This document shows, piece by piece, positions 18,982 through 29,092 of a stretch of 64,000 nt of DNA (positions are counted from its first letter, which is position 1; every line of letters begins with the position of its first letter). The stretch comes from Planctomycetes bacterium MalM25 (GTDB taxonomy: Bacteria > Planctomycetota > Planctomycetia > Pirellulales > Lacipirellulaceae), in the NCBI GenBank assembly GCA_007745835.1, contig CP036424.1, positions 2,653,968 through 2,717,967 of the forward strand, read 5' to 3'. The notes beneath the pieces are model-generated. The model was given only the letters and a program-made list of their open reading frames with translations. It had not been told where the DNA came from and did not search any database. The translations under genes and the position numbers were made by a program.

Positions 18982-19091
18982 TTCTGGCGACCATATCCGA
19001 AAGGAAATACCTGTTCCCATTCCGAACACAGTAGTCAAGCTTTCGGAGCCGATGATAGTGCCTACCAGCGTGAAAGTAGGTATCGCCAGTT
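18982..19091 (+). rRNA. rrf: 5S ribosomal RNA
   Basis: The terminal stem CTGGCGA/TCGCCAG, the CCGAACACAG loop and the GAAAGTAGG segment identify 5S rRNA of about 106-110 nt. It follows 23S by about 133 nt, with no tRNA in the spacer. A short hairpin (GGTGTGACC/GGTCACACC) precedes it. Confidence 0.95.
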
Positions 19092-19095
19092 TTTT

Positions 19096-19130
19096 AACCC
19101 TCTTGGGCCTCGGCCCAAGAGGGTTTTTTT
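19096..19130 (+). terminator. strong intrinsic terminator of the rRNA unit
   Basis: A 14-bp stem (AACCCTCTTGGGCC with its complement) is followed by seven T residues, immediately after 5S. Transcription from the rRNA promoter should end here. Confidence 0.93.
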
Positions 19131-19160
19131 ATGCGATGACCACTACCAAAGATTGGCCAA

Positions 19161-19616
19161 TCAACTCGAGAGTTTCCCTTGGAAACCAGCTGAGTCAAAG
19201 ACCGGCTGCTTTAGTGGGTCAGTGAATTTGAGAGTCGCCATCTCGGCGAACGGGACGAGCAGGAATCGCCCGCCCATGGAGTCGGGGCTCGTCCTCTCCA
19301 GCAGGGCGAACTCGCCTCGTAACATGAAGGCCTTGAAGGCGATCGGTTCGTTGAGCTGCGTAATGACGACGCCTCGACGGGGCAGATCACCTGGCCAATC
19401 ATTGAAAAACTGCCGCCAGCAAGACCCCGCTTGAGAGGCCTGTGAAGCTGGTGGCTGGGCCGTTTGCCTAGAAGGTTGATTTGACGCCGTAGGCTTGGGC
19501 GATAGAGCGTTTGCGACGCCCAGCTTGGGAGGTGCTGCCGAAGTCGCACCCGGCTTGCCCGGCGTGACTGGGGCTGCGGGAGAAACAGCTACAGACGGGG
19601 CAGCGACGTTGTCCAT
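19161..19616 (-). CDS. conserved planctomycete protein of unknown function
   Basis: I do not recognise a named family. The 151-residue protein (from ATG 19616) has a Pro/Ala/Ser-rich N-terminal half (SVAVSPAAPVTPGKPGATSAAPP) followed by a compact globular C-terminal half (WPGDLPRRGVVITQLNEPIAFKAFMLRGEFALLERT ... GRFLLVPFAEMATLKFTDPLK). The second half suggests a small beta-rich domain. There is no clear signal peptide or membrane segment. It lies after the rRNA terminator and is followed on the same strand by the RimK-like ligase, separated by its own upstream region. The open frame extends 19 codons further upstream, but that part lacks support. Confidence 0.65.
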   Translation of the reverse strand: MDNVAAPSVAVSPAAPVTPGKPGATSAAPPKLGVANALSPKPTASNQPSRQTAQPPASQASQAGSCWRQFFNDWPGDLPRRGVVITQLNEPIAFKAFMLRGEFALLERTSPDSMGGRFLLVPFAEMATLKFTDPLKQPVFDSAGFQGKLSS

Positions 19617-19707
19617 CACACATACTCGGGAATGCTTGTCGTACGGAGGGGAAACAGGCCCCTGCCCGCACAACTCTAGGTCACCCTGGCAGGTCTAGTC
19701 GTGCCCC

Positions 19708-20667
19708 TCAAAGATCCGAGGGGGCTGTGCCCATCTCTTCGATAAGCTGCCAGCGTGATTCCCCGGTGATCCTCTCTTCAGAGAGAGCCTCGATTCGCTC
19801 CAACCTGGGTCGTAATCCGGCCCGATTGGCGACCTGAATCGCCAGTCCAGGTCGGGCGTTGGCTTCCAGGATGACCGGGCCGTTCTCGGCGTCGATGACG
19901 AAATCAACTCCCAGGTAGCCGAGTTCAAGGGCGTCTCCAAGACGCATGGCCGAGTCGAGCAGTCGCTGCCAGTCCGGCATCTCGATTCCGGCTATTGGCT
20001 GACGCGTGTCGGGGTGCTCGTCCAGCACCCGGTTCTGGCATACGCCTCCATAGGTCCGGCCCGTTGAGAGATCCACGGCGGCGGCGATGGCGCCTTGATG
20101 CAGATTCGCCCGGCCCCCAGAAGCGTGCGTTGGCAACCGCAGCATCGCCATCACGGGCACTCCGCGATAAAGAATGACCCGGATGTCAGGCGTGCCGCCA
20201 ACCGAAACCGTATCGAGAGCGGGGTGGGTGACGATTCGCTTCTCGATGATTGCGTGGTCCGGGCGACCACCGAGGGAATGCAGCCCGGATATCACCGTCG
20301 AGAGGTGGTATCGTACCTCACTCCAACGTAAACCGTTCCCGCTGGGCGTCACGAAGACATCGCCGACGTGCTCGGCAATGACCATCACACCGCGGCCCGC
20401 GGCCCCACAGGCGGGCTTAATGACGAAGTCGTCGATCTCTTTAACCATCTCAGGGAAACCACGCACGTCCCCAATTGAGTACAGAACGCCGTAAGTCTCT
20501 GGGACCGGGATGCCGTGCTCCTCGCAGATTTCCTTGGTCCGCAGCTTGTTGTCCACGCGCGGGTAGTGGCAGCGTGGGTTCGACTCCATGATGTAGCTCA
20601 AGTTCCTGCGGTTGATCCCCAGGATCCCGCTCTCTCGCAGTTCAGAGGGCCAAGCTATCCAGGCCAT
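19708..20667 (-). CDS. alpha-L-glutamate ligase-like protein (RimK-related ATP-grasp)
   Basis: This predicted 319-residue ATP-grasp enzyme is related to RimK, which adds glutamates to protein or peptide C termini. ATP-grasp elements are VIKPACGAAGRGVMVI (ATP-binding loop), DIRVILYRGVPVMAMLRLPT and YLGVDFVIDAENGPVILEANARPG (magnesium-binding Asp/Glu/Asn). ATG 20667 gives the usual family start (WPSELRESGILGINRRN). It follows the inactive transglutaminase by 11 nt on the same strand. The same ligase, membrane transglutaminase-like protein and divergently encoded retropepsin-like protease recur together in other bacteria such as Pseudomonas. A role in peptide or envelope modification is inferred. 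Confidence 0.9.
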   Translation of the reverse strand: MAWIAWPSELRESGILGINRRNLSYIMESNPRCHYPRVDNKLRTKEICEEHGIPVPETYGVLYSIGDVRGFPEMVKEIDDFVIKPACGAAGRGVMVIAEHVGDVFVTPSGNGLRWSEVRYHLSTVISGLHSLGGRPDHAIIEKRIVTHPALDTVSVGGTPDIRVILYRGVPVMAMLRLPTHASGGRANLHQGAIAAAVDLSTGRTYGGVCQNRVLDEHPDTRQPIAGIEMPDWQRLLDSAMRLGDALELGYLGVDFVIDAENGPVILEANARPGLAIQVANRAGLRPRLERIEALSEERITGESRWQLIEEMGTAPSDL

Positions 20668-20678
20668 AGCGGGGTGGC

Positions 20679-22427
20679 TCAGTTCTTGTTGACGAGGTCG
20701 CGGAAACGCCAAAGCTCGATCAGCCGGTAGCCGGCGTACCGGCCAATCGCGATGAACAGGGCGATCGTGATCAGGTGGGCTTCGGGGTAAACGAGGATCG
20801 CCTTGCCGACGTCGTCCCAGCCGAGCACCAAATAGCAGACCGCCGAGACACATACGGTCCCCGCCGCCAGCTGGGCGGCGTAGCCGGCTCCGTCTTCTTC
20901 GGTGGTCACGTAGAACCGCTCGATCAGAATGGTGACGATCACCAACGGCAACAGCACAGCGTTCGCGCTAGGGGTCCAATTGATGTAGTCCAAGGCGGAG
21001 ACGCCAAAGACGACGCACAGGATGATCGTCGTTAGGATGATGCTCAGACGCGGCACCATCAGCAGTCTTAGCCGGCCCACCACGGCCCGCCCCGCCAAGC
21101 CGGCTGCGAGCACCACCGCCAGGATCACGAGGCCCGAGTCCCAGTCGGCGTAGATGAAGCTCACCGCGAACAGAGCGGGGGCGAACGTCCCGAAGGTTGG
21201 GATCCCCACAATGTTACGGAAAAACGCCGTAATCAGGGCGCCCAGAGGCAGCAAGAGGAGTAGCGCGAGTACCTCGTGCATCTCGATCGGCAAGCGGGTC
21301 AGGTCGAAGACAACCGACGGGCTCTGCTTCTCGTTATGGCGAATCGACTCTTTGGCGTTGTCGCGAACGATTGAGTAATCGGATCTCAGATTCTCCGCCG
21401 GGGCCGACTGGCGGGTCCACACAACCTGTTCCCCATCAATCCGGACCGGCACAAAACTCTCCGGCATGCGGCGCGTATGGCCGTTGTGGGGATCAAAGGG
21501 CCACCAGCGGGAGTCCGAGTCCTCGAACACTTCAACCCAAGTGTGAGGCACGACTTTCGACTGCTGCTTCAGCTCGAAGCCGGTGACCAACCGAGCCGGA
21601 ATCCCCCTCGCACGGCACAGAGTGACCATGAGTCGGGCTTTTCCGAGCGGCGTCGTGACTTCGTCTTTGAGGGCCCCTAGCACGGTGTCGTTCGCGCTCT
21701 TGCCAGGAACCTCCGTCGGCAATTCGTGGGAGCAGTACTCGAAAATCCAGTGGAGAATGGCGGCCTTGGAATCGGGGCCGACCTTCCCCTCGGCGGCTCG
21801 GAGCTTCTCCTGGACGGCACTGCTATGGATCGGAATGACTGTCCGCTCTTCGCGGAGGTATCTCGCTCGTGCGTCTCCCGAGAGATTCGTCATCGGGGGC
21901 CGCCCCCAGCCCCCCGAGGGGCGGAGACGGATCAAGAACTGGATACGGGCCCAGAGTTTATCAGCCGTTTGGCTCGTTGAGGCTTGCAGCAGGCGTGTCC
22001 CGCTGGGGCGGAGCACCGTCCGCGACTCTTTCAGTGAGTTCGAATGCGTGAATCCGATGCTCTCGACCCGGACTCGATCCCCATCAGCGGGACGAGCAAA
22101 ACGGACCACGGTGTCCTCTGCCGTGGCCTGGAACTCAACGTTGTAGGTCAGCCGCCAGAGGCTGTCCTCTAGCGCAAGCCGCTCCGACTGTCTCGCCGAG
22201 TACCGGGCGATAAGCCCGATCCCGCCGATCAGCAAGAGTGCCAGGATGGCGATTTGACTGAGCGAGCGACTGCTCACGGCGGGACTCAGCAAGCGGTATA
22301 AAGAAGGGCGGATTCGGCTGTTCGTGGGGGGACGCAAGTTGGCGTACCCCCGCAGCGAGGGATCGATAGAATATAGCTCGAAAATGTGCTTTAGACCCTT
22401 CCCCGGCCTGCTATTCTGCCCAATCAC
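20679..22427 (-). CDS. inactive transglutaminase family membrane protein (UUP1-like, 7TM)
   Basis: The 582-residue protein has one N-terminal membrane helix (LSQIAILALLLIGGIGLIARY), a large extracytoplasmic part containing a transglutaminase fold (about 230-350), and a C-terminal bundle of about seven helices starting near ALLLLLPLGALITAFF. In the fold, the usual His (VPHTWVEVF) and Asp (WWPFDPHNG) of the triad are present, but the position of the nucleophilic Cys reads LGKARLM, with no Cys. Catalysis is therefore unlikely and the domain may bind peptide. The start is GTG 22427; no better in-frame start is seen before the first helix. It is divergent from the protease gene by 49 bp and leads an operon with the ATP-grasp ligase. 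Confidence 0.9.
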   Translation of the reverse strand: MIGQNSRPGKGLKHIFELYSIDPSLRGYANLRPPTNSRIRPSLYRLLSPAVSSRSLSQIAILALLLIGGIGLIARYSARQSERLALEDSLWRLTYNVEFQATAEDTVVRFARPADGDRVRVESIGFTHSNSLKESRTVLRPSGTRLLQASTSQTADKLWARIQFLIRLRPSGGWGRPPMTNLSGDARARYLREERTVIPIHSSAVQEKLRAAEGKVGPDSKAAILHWIFEYCSHELPTEVPGKSANDTVLGALKDEVTTPLGKARLMVTLCRARGIPARLVTGFELKQQSKVVPHTWVEVFEDSDSRWWPFDPHNGHTRRMPESFVPVRIDGEQVVWTRQSAPAENLRSDYSIVRDNAKESIRHNEKQSPSVVFDLTRLPIEMHEVLALLLLLPLGALITAFFRNIVGIPTFGTFAPALFAVSFIYADWDSGLVILAVVLAAGLAGRAVVGRLRLLMVPRLSIILTTIILCVVFGVSALDYINWTPSANAVLLPLVIVTILIERFYVTTEEDGAGYAAQLAAGTVCVSAVCYLVLGWDDVGKAILVYPEAHLITIALFIAIGRYAGYRLIELWRFRDLVNKN

Positions 22428-22476
22428 GGCTTTTTTACCCAGCCCAACAAGGCGGATTTATCCCCCTTAGCTCGCC

Positions 22477-23064
22477 ATGTGCTATTCGTCCTCCACAACC
22501 TCAGTCCGGCCCTTGCTGATGGGGCTGCTCATTGCTGGGCTCGCCGGCTCCCCGTGCTCGGCTGACACGCCGAAAGAGGCGAGTAATGCCAGCGATAAGC
22601 GAGTCATTGGAGCCACCGCCGAGGTGGTGGAGACCCTCTCTGGGCTCAAGTACCAATCCCGGATCGACACCGGCGCGACGACCTGCTCGATCCACGCAGA
22701 GAACCTGAAGGTCGAAGAGGGCGAGAAATCGATGCTCAAAAACATCGGCAAGAAGGTCGCCTTCGACCTGATTGACCGTGAGGGCAAGCGAAAGCGGGTC
22801 GAGGCGGTTATCGCCGACACGGTGCGGGTCAGGACTTCCGACGGGAAAGAACGCCGCTACAAGGTCTGGCTGACATTACGGCACGCTGGATTCGAGCGTC
22901 GCGTCCACGTAACGCTGAACGATCGCAAGCACATGGATTACCGTCTGCTGATCGGGAGGAACTTCTTGTGCGGCAAGTTCCTGGTGGACGTCGAGCAGAA
23001 GACGACCCCCATGAAGGTCGCCTCGGCCGAGAAGAAAGAGACCGAGCAAGACGACGCCGGCTGA
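22477..23064 (+). CDS. retropepsin-like aspartic/ATP-dependent zinc protease family protein
   Basis: This 195-residue exported protein has a signal peptide (VRPLLMGLLIAGLAGSPCSA) and the single retropepsin-like motif IDTGATTCSIHAENL, in which DTGA carries the putative catalytic Asp. YRLLIGRNFLCGKFLVDV matches the second conserved block (LIGRxFL) of the family once called RimK/LysX-type zinc proteases. The C-terminal tail is Lys/Glu-rich. The gene is transcribed away from the transglutaminase/ligase operon, from a 49-bp shared spacer, and completes the conserved three-gene set. The zinc-protease name comes from annotation history; an aspartic protease mechanism fits the motif better. Confidence 0.9.
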   Translation: MCYSSSTTSVRPLLMGLLIAGLAGSPCSADTPKEASNASDKRVIGATAEVVETLSGLKYQSRIDTGATTCSIHAENLKVEEGEKSMLKNIGKKVAFDLIDREGKRKRVEAVIADTVRVRTSDGKERRYKVWLTLRHAGFERRVHVTLNDRKHMDYRLLIGRNFLCGKFLVDVEQKTTPMKVASAEKKETEQDDAG

Positions 23065-23182
23065 AGCACGCTAGCCACCACTTGTTGATGGGCATTGTGC
23101 GGGTTAAGTTCCTGCCGCGTTTGGCTTTACGCCCTGCGCCTTCCTCTTCTTTCTTCTCCAAGAACTATCTCGGCAGGCGACC

Positions 23183-24955
<1,773 letters not shown>

Positions 24956-24962
24956 GCGCCGT

Positions 24963-26315
24963 TCACGCCCCGAACTGCCGTAGCACGATTTCGCAGAGAT
25001 CGACGTCGGCCGCCGGCTGCTCGATGAACGTCCCCTTGCGGCTGGACAGCACGACCCCGCGTTGGGCGTCGGTCCGGGCCGGGGCGCCGTGCGAGCCTTT
25101 GACGCGCGTCGCGTCGAGCGGCACGCCCCCGCCGTGCTCCTTTGCGGCGGCGGGGTCCCAGTACTGCTCGCAAGGGTCGTAACCCGGCTTGTTGTGGATA
25201 TCGACACCGCGTGCGTAGCGCGGGGCGAGGGCGTCGTCGTTCCACCAGTAGTACGCCTGCCAGCTGTGTGGCTCGGAGATCAGCACCAGGTCGCCGCTCC
25301 GTTCATGACCAACCCCTTGCTTGGCTTGTTCCTCGGCGTCCCAGACCTCGGCGATCCCCTCGACGCCCTCGAACAAGGCCTTCGCTTGCGCGACGACGCT
25401 CTGGTCACGGTCTCGCACAAAGACGTGCCCGTGCTGATGGTCCACGAGGCACCACGCCCGGCTCGCGGCGAAGTCGATCCGCTCGCGTCCCTCTTCATCG
25501 GTCCGCACCGCCAACAAGCCCGCGTCGCGCAGCCGCCGGTTCGGGTAGCTCACATGCGAAACCGGTGCAATCGCGTACTCCGAGGCGAACAGCCACAGAG
25601 GTTCGGCATCTTGAGAACGCTCGGCCCCCTCGGCGAAACGGCCGATCTCGAAGTCCAGTTCCTCGCACGCTTTCACCGCCTCGGGCGAATCGGGACCGTG
25701 TTTCTGCGCGGCGTAGTCGAGGTGAGGCAGGTAAACATACATAAACGCCGGCCGCTCGTGCTCGAGCAGCTGCAGCAGCGACGAAACAATCCAGCGGCTC
25801 CCCTCAATGTTGGCCATCGGGCCCCAGAAGTGCTGAAGGGGGAAGTGCCCCAACGCGTCGCGAAGCTCGCCGTACAGCGGCTCGGGCTTCGTGTAGCACC
25901 AGAGCGACTCGCTCCCGTCCGGGTTGTGGATCGGGGCGGGGGTGCAGATGAAGTCGGCCCCGCATCCCTTCGCCAACAGCGGGAACCAGACGGCCGACTG
26001 GAGCGCCGGGTTGTGCTCCTTCAGGCGATCCCAAATCTGCGGTCGCTCGACGGCGTCGTTCCAAGCGGTCCACATCTCGACCCCCTCGTGCTCGCCCCGG
26101 CCGTCACGCCAGTAGAAACCGTTAGCAACCACGCCGTGCTCGGCTGGGGGGAGGCCGGTCGTCATGTTGACCTGCACCGGACAGGTCACTGCCGGCGTGC
26201 TCGGCACGAGGGGGGCGCGGTCGCCCGATTCGGTAAGGCGGCGCAGACGCGGCATATGCGCCAGGTCGCGTTCGCGGAGGCCGGGGATCGAAACGAGGGC
26301 GACTTGGTCGGGCAT
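24963..26315 (-). CDS. EboF-like alkaline phosphatase/nucleotide pyrophosphatase family protein
   Basis: The 450-residue protein belongs to the alkaline-phosphatase superfamily branch found in ebo clusters. Motifs include [31 protein letters not shown] (predicted nucleophile Thr in PAVTC), [56 protein letters not shown] and [27 protein letters not shown]. The usual first metal Asp (IDG) is replaced by SIPG, and SDH by SEY, which appears normal for this branch. No signal peptide is seen. ATG 26315 is chosen. It is the last gene of a minus-strand run with TIM-barrel and UbiA-like proteins. Substrate unknown. Confidence 0.88.
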   Translation of the reverse strand: MPDQVALVSIPGLRERDLAHMPRLRRLTESGDRAPLVPSTPAVTCPVQVNMTTGLPPAEHGVVANGFYWRDGRGEHEGVEMWTAWNDAVERPQIWDRLKEHNPALQSAVWFPLLAKGCGADFICTPAPIHNPDGSESLWCYTKPEPLYGELRDALGHFPLQHFWGPMANIEGSRWIVSSLLQLLEHERPAFMYVYLPHLDYAAQKHGPDSPEAVKACEELDFEIGRFAEGAERSQDAEPLWLFASEYAIAPVSHVSYPNRRLRDAGLLAVRTDEEGRERIDFAASRAWCLVDHQHGHVFVRDRDQSVVAQAKALFEGVEGIAEVWDAEEQAKQGVGHERSGDLVLISEPHSWQAYYWWNDDALAPRYARGVDIHNKPGYDPCEQYWDPAAAKEHGGGVPLDATRVKGSHGAPARTDAQRGVVLSSRKGTFIEQPAADVDLCEIVLRQFGA

Positions 26316-26374
26316 CGGGGCGTGGCGTTGGGAATCGAGGAAAGCGTTCTGCCCTCTTCCTACCACCCGGACGC

Positions 26375-27226
26375 TCAGCCGTCCTCCCCCACCCGCTGTA
26401 AGAAATCGAACGCCCGCTGCGCTACCTGCGGGGCGGCGTGGCTGTGCCGGCTGAGCTCGACGCAGACCGGGCCCGTGTAACCGATCGCCTTAAAAGCCGC
26501 GAAGACTGGCGGGAAGTCGATCTCCCCCTCGCCGAACATCAGGTGCTCATGGACGCCCTCGCGCATGTCCTCAAGGTGAACGTTCACCAGGTCATCGGCG
26601 TGACGGGTGATCTGCTCGTCGAGGGGCGTCTCGCCGTTGCAGTGCAGGTGGCCGACGTCGATCGTGAGCCGCAGCGCGTCGATCGGGGCGCCGGCGACCA
26701 GCAGCCTTTCACGCAGCTCGCGCCAGTCGGCCAGGGTTGCCACCAGCATGCCGGGCTCCGGCTCGAAAGCGACCCGCACGCCGCACTGCTCGGCCCGCCG
26801 GAGCACCGGGATCATGCCGCCGACGAGCCGCTCCCAAGCCTCCGCTGCGCCAGCGCCATCGTGGACGACGCCCGACCAGAGCGAGACGCACTCCGCCCCG
26901 ACCTCCTTGGCCGTGTCGATCGCCTGCTCGTAGAAGAAGCCTCGCGAGGAGCGGCGCTCGGGGTCAGCCGACACGAGCGTCGGCTCGTGCTTCTCCCACG
27001 GGTCCAGCAGGTACCGGGCGCCCGTTTCAACGACGAGCGTCAGGCCGAGCTTCTTCGCGAGCCGCCGGAGTTTGCCCGCCTCGTCGCCGAGCCGGGCGTC
27101 GCGCGGGTTGAGCACGCCGTGGTCGATCGTGAGCCCAACCGCCCGGTAGCCGATCTTCGCCAGCACCTCCATCGCCTCGGCGGGGTCGTGGTGGGCGAAG
27201 CCGTTGGTGTTGTAGCCGAGCAGCAT
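26375..27226 (-). CDS. sugar-phosphate isomerase/epimerase-like TIM barrel protein (ebo-like cluster)
   Basis: The 283-residue xylose-isomerase-like/AP-endonuclease-2 fold protein begins [14 protein letters not shown]. Expected metal and active-site segments are IDHGVLN (strand 2), VETGARY (strand 3), AFEPEPGML (metal Glu), [13 protein letters not shown] (metal Asp/His), NVHLEDMR and [34 protein letters not shown] (C-terminal Glu and His). A divalent-metal isomerase or epimerase is likely. ATG 27226 is preferred; ATG 27301 would overlap the upstream UbiA-like gene. It is shorter than the EboE proteins I know of, so EboE identity is only possible. Confidence 0.87.
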   Translation of the reverse strand: MLLGYNTNGFAHHDPAEAMEVLAKIGYRAVGLTIDHGVLNPRDARLGDEAGKLRRLAKKLGLTLVVETGARYLLDPWEKHEPTLVSADPERRSSRGFFYEQAIDTAKEVGAECVSLWSGVVHDGAGAAEAWERLVGGMIPVLRRAEQCGVRVAFEPEPGMLVATLADWRELRERLLVAGAPIDALRLTIDVGHLHCNGETPLDEQITRHADDLVNVHLEDMREGVHEHLMFGEGEIDFPPVFAAFKAIGYTGPVCVELSRHSHAAPQVAQRAFDFLQRVGEDG

Positions 27227-27282
27227 GCGCGAGTCGCCGGTGGTCGGTGGCCAGAGGTCAGTAGGGTACGGGGAAACCGCAT

Positions 27283-28188
27283 CTAGGTTTGCGGGATCCA
27301 TCTGGCTAGCAACATCGTAACCGGCAGCAGCGCGAGAATCGCGAGCCCCGCCATCGGGCCGGCGTAGAGGGCGGCGAGCGTGGCGTCGAGGATCACCAGC
27401 CCCTGAATGGCGATCCCCACACCGCGGCCGAGGTTGCGGGGGGTGGGCTGGAGGATGGCGGCGGCCATGCCGCGGGTCGCCATGAGGGCGACCGCGATCC
27501 AGAAACCGATTGTTGCGATGGGCTTGGCACTCACCGCGTCTGACAGGGACGAGCAAGTCGCGAGCCAGGCAATCCCAACGAGCGCCATGGCGGCGCCCGC
27601 AGCGAGCAGCGATCGCTTCGGCGTCCCGGCCTCGTCACGCGCGTAGAGGGTGACGCCGGTGATATAGAGAAACTGACCGACCGGGACGCCGTCCCCGGCA
27701 GTTCCGATGGTCGTTCCCCCCGCAACCGCCATTCCGAGCATGATGTTCAAGCCTCGACACGCCCCCATAAGCGGCGGGCCGGCTAGCGTTGATTTCAAGC
27801 GTGAGTTGTATAGAACGATCGCTATCGCGAGTAGCAACGTTACGTTCTGACCCGAGAACGACCCCGCAGAGGCGCTGGCTGCAATCCCAAGGCCGAGTCC
27901 CGAGAACAAGAGGCTCCGCGCGACCCATGTCGCCACGCTTGGCGTGATCAGCCCCTCAGCAATCGGCCGCCCTCGGTTCTCCGCGGTGTCCTTCTCCGCA
28001 TCGTTGGCGTCGTTCAACGCCATCCCGCCATGATAGAGGGCAAGCGAAGCGAGGCTCGCTAGCAGCAAAGGCCAACTTGGCGCCAGCGAACCACTCACGA
28101 CCGCGTAGCCCATCCACACGTCAGCGAGCGCCGTCGGCCCGTTGGAGAGCCGCAGAAGCCGCGCGTACGCCAGGGCCTTTTCAAACAT
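27283..28188 (-). CDS. EboC-like UbiA family prenyltransferase
   Basis: The 301-residue membrane protein has about eight to nine helices. The first aspartate motif is NDANDAEKDTAENRGRPIAEG (NDxxDxxxD with the following RP), the second is less clear around YARDEAGTPKRSLLAAG, which resembles DExxGxxxR of EboC/SCO-type members. UbiA enzymes transfer prenyl chains to aromatic or sugar acceptors at the membrane. The start overlaps the stop of the upstream TIM-barrel gene by 8 nt, indicating coupled expression. In ebo clusters the EboC prenyltransferase acts with TIM-barrel and phosphatase-like proteins in moving a metabolite across the membrane. Confidence 0.9.
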   Translation of the reverse strand: MFEKALAYARLLRLSNGPTALADVWMGYAVVSGSLAPSWPLLLASLASLALYHGGMALNDANDAEKDTAENRGRPIAEGLITPSVATWVARSLLFSGLGLGIAASASAGSFSGQNVTLLLAIAIVLYNSRLKSTLAGPPLMGACRGLNIMLGMAVAGGTTIGTAGDGVPVGQFLYITGVTLYARDEAGTPKRSLLAAGAAMALVGIAWLATCSSLSDAVSAKPIATIGFWIAVALMATRGMAAAILQPTPRNLGRGVGIAIQGLVILDATLAALYAGPMAGLAILALLPVTMLLARWIPQT

Positions 28189-29026
28189 CGGCCAGCAGCG
28201 GCTGGAGGTGCGCGAGCGCCTCGGAGGCGGCGGCGTCGGGGCTGTCGCCGTACGGGTACAACTCGACGGTGAGCCAGCCGTCGTAGCCCGTGGCGGTGAT
28301 CGCCTTGAGGGTAGCGGCCAGGTCGATCGCGCCGTGGCCCGGGATCAGGTGCTGGTGGACGCGCGTCGCCGCGATGTCCTCGAGGTGGTAATGCACCGTG
28401 TGCGGCGCCATCCGTTCGACCCAGTCCTGCGGGTCCTCGTTCACGCAGTAGGCGTGCCCAACGTCGAAGTTAAGGCCAACTCGCGCCGAGTCGAGCCCTT
28501 CCACGAACGCGAGGTACTCGTCGAACCGCTCGATCAGCAGTTCGGGCTCGGGTTCGATTAGAAGGCCAACCCCCAGGGATTCCGCCACCTCAACACAGGG
28601 GAGCAGTTCCTCCCGGAACAGCCGGAACGCCTCCGCACGCGACTGCCCCTCGAACGCGGGTCCGCCCGGCTCCGTGCTGATGTGCGGCGCGCCGAGGTAA
28701 GCGGCCAGTTCGAGCGACCGCTTCGTGTGCTCGCGGCGGATCGTGCGGTAGTGCGGGTCGGGGTCGGTCCAGCTCGGGTGCCAGTACGGCTGCCGCGGGT
28801 CGGCGACCGCGTTCATCATGAAGGCGTTGATGTTCGAGATCGTTAGGCCGGTCGCTTCGAGCGCCGCGAGGATCGCGTCCTTCTGCACGTCGAGCAGCCC
28901 GGCGGGCCACGCGTGTGGGACGTCGGCCAGCAGCTCGACCCCCGAGTACCCCGCTGCCGCAATGCGGCGCAGGGTCTCCTCGACCGGGTAGGCGAGGTAG
29001 GCGTTGGAACTGAAAGCGAGCTTCAC
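28181..29026 (-). CDS. sugar-phosphate isomerase/epimerase-like TIM barrel protein
   Basis: The 281-residue protein starts at GTG 29026 (VKLAFSSNAYLAYPVEETLRRI). Conserved xylose-isomerase-like elements are GVELLADVPH, STEPGGPA (strand 4), LLIEPEPELLIE (metal Glu), LNFDVGHAYCV (metal Asp/His), YHLEDIAATRVHQHLIPGHGAID and GYDGWLTVELYPYGD (last metal Glu). All metal positions look intact. It is the first gene of the run TIM barrel, UbiA-like, TIM barrel, EboF-like and overlaps the UbiA-like gene by 8 nt. It may supply or modify the sugar-like moiety handled by the prenyltransferase; this is inference from context. Confidence 0.9.
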   Translation of the reverse strand: MKLAFSSNAYLAYPVEETLRRIAAAGYSGVELLADVPHAWPAGLLDVQKDAILAALEATGLTISNINAFMMNAVADPRQPYWHPSWTDPDPHYRTIRREHTKRSLELAAYLGAPHISTEPGGPAFEGQSRAEAFRLFREELLPCVEVAESLGVGLLIEPEPELLIERFDEYLAFVEGLDSARVGLNFDVGHAYCVNEDPQDWVERMAPHTVHYHLEDIAATRVHQHLIPGHGAIDLAATLKAITATGYDGWLTVELYPYGDSPDAAASEALAHLQPLLADV

Positions 29027-29070
29027 GGTAGGCCTCTTCGTAAGGGGGAGCCCCCCATTGTGACGCCTAG

Positions 29071-29092
29071 CCCCGACCTAGCTAGGTCGGGG
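29071..29092. repeat. 22-bp perfect palindrome at the methyltransferase 3' end
   Basis: CCCCGACCTAG and its complement abut with no spacer and overlap the TAG stop at 29078-29080. There is no T-run on the minus strand, so it is a hairpin candidate (RNA stability or attenuation) rather than a classic terminator. Confidence 0.6.
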
